DNA of 34,561 bases, taken from Geobacter sp. Lineage in GTDB: Bacteria > Desulfobacterota > Desulfuromonadia > Geobacterales > Pseudopelobacteraceae. The DNA is taken from assembly GCA_025360785.1 (NCBI GenBank), contig JANYBN010000019.1, positions 1 to 34,561 of the forward strand, read 5' to 3'. The notes under the pieces are model-generated. The model had not been told where the DNA came from. It worked only from the letters and a program-made list of their open reading frames with translations, and ran no database searches. Position numbers and translations under genes: made by a program. Below, in pieces: positions 7,237 through 14,183 of the stretch (position 1 is its first letter; the number at the start of each line of letters is the position of its first letter).

Positions 7237-8883
7237 CTACCCCGTAACGCGCATAACTTCTTCAAGAGTCGTAATACCGCCTGCCGCCTTGGCCAGTGCT
7301 TCATGGTGAAGCGGCTTCATGCCTGACCGGATGGCAGCTTCCTGCATGGCAATCGGTGATGCCCCGGCAAAGATCAGCTCACGAATTTCGTCGTTGATGA
7401 TCAAAATCTCGCCGATAACCGTTCTCCCGAGATAACCGGTCCCATTGCATTTATCGCAGCCGGCTCCTTTGACTCCGGTCTTTGTTTTAAAACTGAATTC
7501 GGCAAATATGGCCAATTCTTCTTCATTAAGCTGGTATTCCTGTTTGCAATGCGAACAGACCCTGCGAATCAGCCGCTGGGCCAGAATAGCCAACAGAGAT
7601 GAAGACATCAGAAATCTATCGACCTTGAGATCCATCAGGCGCGGAATAACTGTAATAGCATCATTGGTATGAAGCGTTGACAACACCAGGTGACCGGTAA
7701 TAGCGGCCCTGATCGCGATACGGGCGGTCTCCTCGTCACGAATTTCCCCCAGAAGCATGACATCCGGATCCTGTCGCATGAAATTACGACCGGCCATGGC
7801 AAAGTCGTAACCGACTTTCTCGGTAACCTGGGTCTGTTTTGCCAGACTAAGTTTATATTCAACCGGGTCTTCAACCGTCAGGACGTTCTTCTCCATCAGG
7901 TCGATTTCACGCAGCGCAGCGTACAGTGTCGTAGTTTTACCGCTGCCTGTGGGACCGGTGATCAGGATGATGCCATGTGGTTTCTGAAATAGGGTACGGA
8001 TCTTGCGAGTCTGATGCGGATCGAAACCTAGTCGTTCAATACGTAGAATAGTGCCGGACCCGCCCAGAATCCTCAGCACGACATTCTCACCGTAAATGGT
8101 CGGCACGGTCGAAACACGGATGTCATAGCCACGTTTGAGCAGTGTGAATGAAAACGAACCATCCTGAGGCAGACGCTGTTCGGCGATATCCAGATGCGAG
8201 AGGATCTTGATACGCGAGACCAGCCCGCTATGCAACGATTGCGGCAGTCCGTGTCCGTGCTGAAGTACTCCGTCGATTCGGTAAAAAATCTGTACGACAT
8301 CCACCGTTGGAGTGATATGAATATCGGTAACCTTGCGGCGAATGGCATCCATGATGACCAGATCGGTCATAGTGGTGACAGCATTGCCATCCGGAATTCC
8401 TCCGCCCAGCAATGAGTTGATAATCTGATCAATCTGTCGCTGAATCGGGTTCTCCAGGAAAAAATAGGCACGTTCGGTGGCATCCTGAAACCCTTCCGCA
8501 TCAACAATGCAGACAGTGGGCTGGGTACCTATAATCTTGGTCACAGCGTCAATGGCCATGATATTATTGGGATTGAGGATGCCGATATTGAGGATGCCGT
8601 CTTCAATATCCAGCGGTATGAAATGATATTTTTCGGCCGTAGCCTTAGAAATCATCCGCAAGGCATCTTCATTGATAGAAAAATTGGCCAGATCGATGTA
8701 GCGTAAGCCGGCATGCTCGGCCAGCGTTTCACCCAGCTCTGAGGATGACAGAAACCCGAGTTTGACCAGCGTATCACCCAGCAGCAGACCGGTAATCTTC
8801 TGATGCTTGACGGCAATGCGGACCTGTTTTTCAAGGATCAGCCCTTTTTCCAGCAGTAAATCACCAAGTCTCAGCGTTGACAT
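7237..8883 (-). CDS. mshE: PilB/GspE/MshE-type assembly ATPase
   Basis: 548 residues. The N-terminal ~150 residues are a MshEN/GspE-N domain (LRLGDLLLEKGLI, LGDTLVKLGFLSSSEL repeats); in Vibrio MshE this domain binds c-di-GMP, and the two repeats here have the right look, though binding is inferred. The motor core has the Asp box VTDIHITP, Walker A GPTGSGKT (310-317), Walker B DVMLLGE (374-380) and His box GHLVLSTLHTND. A zinc tetracysteine motif is present: CSHC at 443-446 and CDKC at 476-479, typical of extension ATPases and absent from retraction PilT. It powers pilin or pseudopilin polymerisation. A weak GGGG precedes the ATG. It is separated from the secretin by a repeat-filled 142-nt gap but is otherwise in the same operon. 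Confidence 0.92.
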   Translation of the reverse strand: MSTLRLGDLLLEKGLILEKQVRIAVKHQKITGLLLGDTLVKLGFLSSSELGETLAEHAGLRYIDLANFSINEDALRMISKATAEKYHFIPLDIEDGILNIGILNPNNIMAIDAVTKIIGTQPTVCIVDAEGFQDATERAYFFLENPIQRQIDQIINSLLGGGIPDGNAVTTMTDLVIMDAIRRKVTDIHITPTVDVVQIFYRIDGVLQHGHGLPQSLHSGLVSRIKILSHLDIAEQRLPQDGSFSFTLLKRGYDIRVSTVPTIYGENVVLRILGGSGTILRIERLGFDPHQTRKIRTLFQKPHGIILITGPTGSGKTTTLYAALREIDLMEKNVLTVEDPVEYKLSLAKQTQVTEKVGYDFAMAGRNFMRQDPDVMLLGEIRDEETARIAIRAAITGHLVLSTLHTNDAITVIPRLMDLKVDRFLMSSSLLAILAQRLIRRVCSHCKQEYQLNEEELAIFAEFSFKTKTGVKGAGCDKCNGTGYLGRTVIGEILIINDEIRELIFAGASPIAMQEAAIRSGMKPLHHEALAKAAGGITTLEEVMRVTG

Positions 8884-8900
8884 CGATACGACCCCTTAAA

Positions 8901-9012
8901 ACCTTACCACCCATAACCCCTCCTACCAAAAGTAGGCGCTTCTAAGCGAAACTGGAGCGGGACTTTAGAAGCTCCCCTCCTTTATCAAGGAGGGGCTGGG
9001 GGTGGTAAAGGT
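8901..9012. repeat. Intra-operon nested palindromic repeat
   Basis: Outer arms ACCTTACCACCCATAACCCC (8901-8920 onward) and AGGGGCTGGGGGTGGTAAAG (8991-9010) are near-inverted copies. Inside is a perfect hairpin, CCCCTCCTT (8974-8982) with AAGGAGGGG (8987-8995) around TATC, and a CGCTTCTAAGCG palindrome near 8937-8948. The element sits between the secretin stop and the ATPase start on the same strand. There is no T run on the minus-strand side, so it is not a standard terminator; it may affect mRNA stability or dosage. It is built like the element at 4379-4481 and shares a motif with 26460-26481. Confidence 0.75.
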
Positions 9013-9025
9013 GTTGGTGTTGATT

Positions 9026-10687
9026 TTATTTCGACACGATTACCGGCTGCAGAATAACAACCAGTTCACGCTTGGTATTTTCCTTGGACTTCCGGGTAAA
9101 CAACAAGGTGCCGAGCCATGGAATGTCTCCGAGCAGCGGGACTTTGTTGTCTATCATAACTTCTTTTTTTGAAATCAGACCGCCAATTACCACCATTTCT
9201 CCGTCACGCACCTTGACCGTGGTGCTTAGCTCGCGCAGATCAACTGTCGGCAGAGTAATGGAGCTCTGGCCGAACACGCGTTCTTCCTGGCTGACCAGAT
9301 CGGTAATAATCGGCGTAATGTTCATGATTATATCGCCGTTTTCGCTGATAAACGGAACAATGCCGATGATAACACCGGAAAGGATACTATCTGTCTTGGA
9401 GTCTACGGTTGTGGTCAGGACGCCGTTCTGGGTATTGGTGGTTGTCTTTATCTCAGAGAGAAATTTAACATTGCGGCCGACACTCAAAAGCGAAGTCTGA
9501 CCGTTCATAATGCTGACCCTGGGATTGGAAAGTGTTCTCACCTCACCCTGCCCTTCCAGTGCGCTCAGCAGTGAGCTGAACTTGTTCCCCTTTATTGCCG
9601 CCGTAGTGATCGGCAGGCCGCCTAAAGAACTGGTTGTGAAATTTTCAGACTTGATCGACAGCCCCAAATCGCCTATTTTATCAATAAAACTCCAGTCCAC
9701 ACCAAATTTCAACGAGTCGTTAAGCTCCACCTCGATGATCCGGGCCTCAACAAGCACCTGACGATTCATGACTTTTTTGACTGCAGCCAGATATTGCTCG
9801 ACTTTTTCGAGGTTCTTTTTTGATGCCGTGACTATTACCGTGCCGGAGAGCCGATTGATGGAGAAAAACTGCAGTGGAGCTGCTGAAGATGATGACAGTG
9901 ACTCAGCCGGTAGTGGTGAAACTGCAGCTTCAACCACCTTGGCCTGCTTGCCGTTTTCGCCCTTTAGCGGCTGTTCGAAAGAGACAGGAGATATCGGCAA
10001 TTTGGCTGCAACGGGAGGCGCAACGATGGCGTTATCCCCAATAATGGCCTTCAGGTTTGCCTCAATGCCGTCCCAATACTTGAAGGCGGTTGTGTCAGCC
10101 TCTACCTTTTGAGAGATATTCCCTTTGACCGTACTTCCAAGAATATCCCCGCCGGTATCGACCGTGAACGTTTTGTTTACCGACGGCTGACCGATCTCGA
10201 ACATGCGGGTTTCTACCGCACGCACGTTCAGCATGTTTTCCTTGATTGAATAAGAATAATCCACCGAGGTAAATACCGACTGCAGGGCGTCTTCGGCACT
10301 TATATTTCTCAGAGAGAGCGTCACCTTCATCTCCGGATTAACCCCCTGCTCCATAATGAGGTTGAGTCCGCATGATTCGGCAATCACCAGCAGTACATCA
10401 CGCAACGGCGTGTTGCGGGCAGAGATATCAACGATACGGGTCTTGAGCGGTGAGATGTCCTCACTGGCAGGGGTGAAATCAGGCAATGACGTTTCAGAAG
10501 GAACCTGTGCGGGAGCAGGCCTGGTCTGTTCTGCAGTTTTGGGAAGTTGAACTTCCCGTTTAAGCTGAACCTTGTTGGCTGCGTAGCTGCACGAAACCAG
10601 CAACATTAAGACAGCAAACATCAGTACGCGCTGAATGGTATATTTAATTGCTGCTTTTCCGGCAGCGCCTATCTTAACAAAACCCAT
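9026..10687 (-). CDS. mshL: Secretin (MshL/PilQ/GspD family), lipoprotein
   Basis: 553 residues. The N-terminus has a basic stretch, a hydrophobic segment and the lipobox LVSC (FAVLMLLVSCSYAANK), so it should be lipidated and may reach the outer membrane without a separate pilotin. Residues ~75-140 form an STN/N0-like domain (ARNTPLRDVLLVIAESCGLN, ISAEDALQSVFTSVDYSYSI). Residues ~280-310 are an N1-like fold (LSGTVIVTASKKNLEKVEQYL), and the C-terminal ~230 residues are the secretin barrel (VEARIIEVELN, TLSNPRVSIMNGQTSLLSVG, TVKVRDGEMVVIGGLI, VPLLGDIPWLGTLLF). It forms the outer-membrane channel. The ATG follows GAGGGGG by five bases and overlaps the end of the PilP-like gene by 19 nt, so the two are translationally linked. 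Confidence 0.92.
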   Translation of the reverse strand: MGFVKIGAAGKAAIKYTIQRVLMFAVLMLLVSCSYAANKVQLKREVQLPKTAEQTRPAPAQVPSETSLPDFTPASEDISPLKTRIVDISARNTPLRDVLLVIAESCGLNLIMEQGVNPEMKVTLSLRNISAEDALQSVFTSVDYSYSIKENMLNVRAVETRMFEIGQPSVNKTFTVDTGGDILGSTVKGNISQKVEADTTAFKYWDGIEANLKAIIGDNAIVAPPVAAKLPISPVSFEQPLKGENGKQAKVVEAAVSPLPAESLSSSSAAPLQFFSINRLSGTVIVTASKKNLEKVEQYLAAVKKVMNRQVLVEARIIEVELNDSLKFGVDWSFIDKIGDLGLSIKSENFTTSSLGGLPITTAAIKGNKFSSLLSALEGQGEVRTLSNPRVSIMNGQTSLLSVGRNVKFLSEIKTTTNTQNGVLTTTVDSKTDSILSGVIIGIVPFISENGDIIMNITPIITDLVSQEERVFGQSSITLPTVDLRELSTTVKVRDGEMVVIGGLISKKEVMIDNKVPLLGDIPWLGTLLFTRKSKENTKRELVVILQPVIVSK

Positions 10688-11175
10688 TTTTCCCCCTCTT
10701 TACCACGTAATGACACCCGGTCCCGCCGTATTTCGCCGATCTTGCGTTTGCCGAACATGTCCCCTTCATGCACAACCTGGCCATTGACTATGGCCATCTT
10801 ACCCCGCTCGTTAATCAGAATAAATGAGACCTGAACGGGACGTTCAACCGGAACGACAGGTTGCTCGACCTTAATCGGCGCCTGCTTAGGAGCTGCGGCC
10901 TCCTGAGGCGGAGCCAACTGGGCAAGCGGGTGAAGCGGGAAGCCCTCTTTCTGTCCGGCAATGGCACGAATTGGACTGATCAAAGCTGTCGGCGCTGAAA
11001 CCTGCCGTTCGGCTATGGCAGGCTGTTCAAATTTAAACTCCAGAACCTCCCGGTCATGCTTGGTCAGAGCCGGCTTGAAGGTCACCATAAAGACAGCCAT
11101 TGCGACAAGGGCCATCAGCACTAATGGTGCAGCCAGCAGCGGAATAAAATATTTATCAAGGTCTATATTGTTCAT
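10669..11175 (-). CDS. PilP/MshK/GspC-like periplasmic alignment protein
   Basis: 168 residues. One membrane segment lies at about residues 10-33 (YFIPLLAAPLVLMALVAMAVFMV), then a Pro/Ala/Gln-rich linker to about residue 110, and a ~55-residue C-terminal beta domain (VSFILINERGKMAIVNGQVVHEGDMFGKRKIGEIRRDRVSLR). This resembles the PilP/GspC HR/MshK fold that docks onto secretin N-domains. Its place between the PilO-like and secretin genes is the same as mshK in MSHA loci and pilP in pil loci. The Shine-Dalgarno is weak (GGAT), so coupling to the upstream gene (12-nt gap) is likely. I give no symbol because PilP, MshK and GspB/C relatives cannot be told apart by eye. Confidence 0.75.
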   Translation of the reverse strand: MNNIDLDKYFIPLLAAPLVLMALVAMAVFMVTFKPALTKHDREVLEFKFEQPAIAERQVSAPTALISPIRAIAGQKEGFPLHPLAQLAPPQEAAAPKQAPIKVEQPVVPVERPVQVSFILINERGKMAIVNGQVVHEGDMFGKRKIGEIRRDRVSLRGKEGEKWVLLR

Positions 11176-11187
11176 AGTATCCGTTAT

Positions 11188-11724
11188 TTATTTTGCCGGA
11201 GCAGGCGGTTTGAAAATATGCAAGGAGCCATTAACACCGCAGGAGACCAGGCCGGAGCTCCGGCCTCCTACCAGCGTCAGCTCCGTTATCTCGAAGAAAG
11301 GAAAGCGCAACGATTGCAGATAGCCGACTTCCTGAGCAAGTGCCGAATAGGTGATCTCCTTGAAGTTGATCTGCACCGGCATGACCAGTTCATCACCACG
11401 TACCTGCAAAGCCTCAACCTTCATATCGGCACTCCGATAACGGACACGCAGGGCATCAAGCAGAGCATAGATACGTTCCTCTCCAGCGCGGACAGTCAAC
11501 TGGATCGGCAGCAGTTCCCTGAGACGCAAGAGAGAGGTCTCCATGTCGTTGACCGTGGTCTGCATGGCTCTGCTTTCAAATTTGGCCTTGGGCATACGCA
11601 AAGAATCCGAATATTTCCGAAGCAACAGACCGGCAGCCAGGGCAATTACACAACCTCCCCCCAGAACCAGGAAAAGGACCAATTTACGCCGCAAAGCTCT
11701 TTCAAGTGGATTAGTTTCCGGCAT
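11188..11724 (-). CDS. PilO/MshJ-like inner-membrane assembly protein
   Basis: 178 residues. A basic N-terminus (ALRRK) precedes a membrane segment at about residues 14-33 (LVLFLVLGGGCVIALAAGLLL). A coiled-coil-like stretch follows (SRAMQTTVNDMETSLLRLRELLP) and then a ferredoxin-like alpha/beta domain (ERIYALLDALRVRYRSADMKVEAL, ITYSALAQEVGYLQSLRFPFFEITELTL), the usual PilO/MshJ/GspM build. PilO-type proteins pair with PilN-type partners to form the inner-membrane alignment ring. The gene starts 2 nt after the stop of the PilM/PilN-like gene, with AAGGAT eight bases before its ATG. Confidence 0.75.
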   Translation of the reverse strand: MPETNPLERALRRKLVLFLVLGGGCVIALAAGLLLRKYSDSLRMPKAKFESRAMQTTVNDMETSLLRLRELLPIQLTVRAGEERIYALLDALRVRYRSADMKVEALQVRGDELVMPVQINFKEITYSALAQEVGYLQSLRFPFFEITELTLVGGRSSGLVSCGVNGSLHIFKPPAPAK

Positions 11725-11726
11725 TG

Positions 11727-13112
11727 TTACTTATCCTTAAACAGAACGGTGCAGTTAAAGCCGGACTCGTTCAGGTTCATACTGCTGGCGGTGATTTCAG
11801 CACCAGGAAAACGTTTTATTGTGTCAAGAGTCGTCTGGTAGGTGTTGTTCATCTCGGTAAAAGTGCCGGCCGCCAGCTTGCCACTCATCGAAACATTTAC
11901 CGAACCCTTTCCCGAAACCCCGGAAAGTTTAATCTCACCGATCACAGTTTTGCTGTACTCCGGTCGGCCAAGTATAGCAAGAGTAGTGAGCACTCGCTGC
12001 ATATCCGGCTTGTCCAGTTCCGCATTGGCGTACGTCAGCAAAGGCGTAAATGTGTCAAGTTCCTGCTTACGCGCCTTGAACTGCGGCATCAGTCGATCCA
12101 TCGCCTTGATCTCCCGCATGACTGCCAACATATTATTTTTCAGTTTCACGGTCTCCATGGCTTTGACGACCGCATATCCTGTCAGGAGCAGCAATGTCGC
12201 AGCGATAAACACAGTCATAATGTTAAGGGATTTGCTGCGGAGAAGAAGAGTGCGATACCACTTCGGCAACAGGTTGCCCCGGAGCGGATCACTGCATGGC
12301 AGTTGTACGGAAATCGGTATCAGATGTTCCCGAATTTTTTCATACTCTAAAGGAATCTGCTGCGGAAGTGTTATCCACCTGGTCGGCAGCATCAAATCCA
12401 GGCTGGGGGTGTCGGTGTCATACGCAAGACTCATGATCAGCACTTTAGCCGGCACGATGTGCAAACTCTGGGAACAGTAGCTGATGGTCATGTTAATGTT
12501 CTGAACGTCCTGCTCATGAATTCCGAAACCAGGGGACGGAACATCGCGACTGAAGCTGAGCTTGCCATGCCGAAGAACGAACAGAGTCTTGGTTTGTCCC
12601 AGATCGGCAACACATAAAATAATTTTGTCATGATCCGGGTCGTCCTTCAGGGACAATACGGCAAGGCGCTCAAGAGCACAAACATTGGGATGAATAAGGG
12701 TAACAGTGCAGCCGTTACGGGAAAAGCGTGTGATTATACCGTTCAGCTCACTGTCATCTACGACAAAGGCAGCGATTTCCAGCCATTTTTCACCTTCAAT
12801 CCTGGTTTCGCCCAGTACGCTGAAGAAAAAAGAGTGCTCCCCGGTCTCGTCAAAACGATCCTGCAATTGGCCCGCTACCAGGGCTTTCAAATAGCGCTCT
12901 TTTGTTACGGGCAGGTAAACCACATGCTGACGCATCGAGTCGAAATTAGCACAAATAGTCAGAGAAGATGCCTTCATATCACGCAGACAGACATCCAGCT
13001 CGCTCTCTTCGACACTGCACATCTTCCCCACGACCAGGTTACCCCTGCTGGTTCTGACCTGAACGACCCTGAATATGTCACCGTCAATATGTAATATTGT
13101 CTGACTGGACAA
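11727..13112 (-). CDS. PilM-PilN-like fusion (MshI-type) inner-membrane protein
   Basis: 461 residues from a TTG at 13112 with AAGGGG six bases upstream. The N-terminal ~280 residues look like an actin-fold PilM/MshI/GspL domain: TILHIDGDIFRVVQV, VYLPVTKERYLKALVAGQL, IILCVADLGQTKTLFVLRHGKLSFSRDV and SLDLMLPTRW. A membrane segment lies at about 295-315 (LNIMTVFIAATLLLLTGYAVV), followed by a coiled-coil stretch and a periplasmic PilN-like ferredoxin domain to the end (TVIGEIKLSGVSGKGSVNVSMSGK). So PilM-like and PilN-like functions lie on one chain, as in GspL and some MshI. It would couple the cytoplasmic ATPase to the PilO/PilP ring. It is the first gene of the operon. Confidence 0.75.
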   Translation of the reverse strand: MSSQTILHIDGDIFRVVQVRTSRGNLVVGKMCSVEESELDVCLRDMKASSLTICANFDSMRQHVVYLPVTKERYLKALVAGQLQDRFDETGEHSFFFSVLGETRIEGEKWLEIAAFVVDDSELNGIITRFSRNGCTVTLIHPNVCALERLAVLSLKDDPDHDKIILCVADLGQTKTLFVLRHGKLSFSRDVPSPGFGIHEQDVQNINMTISYCSQSLHIVPAKVLIMSLAYDTDTPSLDLMLPTRWITLPQQIPLEYEKIREHLIPISVQLPCSDPLRGNLLPKWYRTLLLRSKSLNIMTVFIAATLLLLTGYAVVKAMETVKLKNNMLAVMREIKAMDRLMPQFKARKQELDTFTPLLTYANAELDKPDMQRVLTTLAILGRPEYSKTVIGEIKLSGVSGKGSVNVSMSGKLAAGTFTEMNNTYQTTLDTIKRFPGAEITASSMNLNESGFNCTVLFKDK

Positions 13113-13211
13113 ATCTAACCCCTTGCAATGAACATCAACAAAACCGGCACCTGATATAAAACTAATAGTTTATAACTGAAAACAGATAATTATGGTAGGG
13201 CTTTTAGCGTC

Positions 13212-14150
13212 TTAGAAAATCATCAGATGCAGCCCCCCCCGAATCACAATTCCGACAGCTGCCCCTGCAATGGCCGGCCTGACGATCGAAGCGGTGCGCG
13301 GACCTGCTGAAATCAATACCGCCACCCCGACCAGATCGCAGGGATTGGTGAGAAAGCCGGCCATGCGGTTAAGTTCCAGTGTAGTTATGGCGCCTTCCTT
13401 CAGCAAATTAAGAGTAACCCCCATCATCGCGGTACCGCCGGCCAGATATTTGGTGGCCAACGGCAGCACGGCCACTGCGGGAAAACCGATCAAAGCGAAC
13501 AGCGGTGTCAGTGCTGACTCAAGCAGGACAATGGCGCCGCTGAATTTCAGGATATTCACCAGGAATATCGCCAGAATCAGGATAGGAATTGCGCCGAGGA
13601 TGACCTGAACGGCCTCCTGGCCACCGACAATCATGAGGTTGAGGGTCGTGCTCTTGCGGTCTGTGCCCGCCACAGCGACAAACTCCTCGGCGGGAGAGCC
13701 CTCATCACCGGCCGAACGGGCAAACAGGTAATAGGTGAGCGCCGCCGCCGCAAGGCCGCCGGCAAGTGAGGTCAGCAGGATAACGCCAAGATTCAGCCCA
13801 ACCGCCACCATGGGAAAGACCACATTGGCCTGGGACATGGTAAATACCATAGCCAGGGTCGCTGCGATCCGCCTTCGGGAGGTACCGTCCTTCTCCATGA
13901 TCGCCAGCGTGGCCAGCGGCGCCGCGAAACTGACGAACAGCAGTTGCATGATCGCAAACGCCCCGGCACCAGGAACACCGAAGATCCGCAGAACCGGCTG
14001 TACGAGCCGTGCGACCAGAGCAAGAACACCACGCGCTTCCACGACCTTCATTAGTGCCATCATGATTACCAGAACCGGCAGCAGCACATACAGAGCCAGT
14101 TCAAGAGCAGTTCTTCCGGACTGAAGTACTATTTTGATAAACTCTTCCAA
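13212..14150 (-). CDS. Nucleoside recognition (Gate) domain membrane protein
   Basis: 312 residues, highly hydrophobic, with about eight membrane segments. It belongs by pattern to the nucleoside-recognition/Gate domain family (related to SpmA/SpmB and to FeoB and CNT transporter cores). Segments include TALELALYVLLPVLVIMMALMKV, FAIMQLLFVSFAAPLATLAIM, TMSQANVVFPMVAVGLNLGVIL and AVLPLATKYLAGGTAMMGVTLNLL, and the C-terminal GFLTNPCDLVGVAVLISAGPRTASIVRPAIAGA. The substrate is unknown; the family name does not prove nucleoside transport. It starts at a TTG (14150) with GAGGT six bases upstream, 33 nt after glnD, so it is probably co-transcribed with glnD. No terminator is seen between it and the pilus operon. 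Confidence 0.8.
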   Translation of the reverse strand: MEEFIKIVLQSGRTALELALYVLLPVLVIMMALMKVVEARGVLALVARLVQPVLRIFGVPGAGAFAIMQLLFVSFAAPLATLAIMEKDGTSRRRIAATLAMVFTMSQANVVFPMVAVGLNLGVILLTSLAGGLAAAALTYYLFARSAGDEGSPAEEFVAVAGTDRKSTTLNLMIVGGQEAVQVILGAIPILILAIFLVNILKFSGAIVLLESALTPLFALIGFPAVAVLPLATKYLAGGTAMMGVTLNLLKEGAITTLELNRMAGFLTNPCDLVGVAVLISAGPRTASIVRPAIAGAAVGIVIRGGLHLMIF

Positions 14151-14183
14151 ATTGTTACCTCATCCCTCATCCCTCATGACACA

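Noticed and set aside
8901-9012. Classic terminator between secretin and ATPase
   Set aside because: There is a strong hairpin but no T run on the minus-strand side, and the genes on both sides belong to one pathway.
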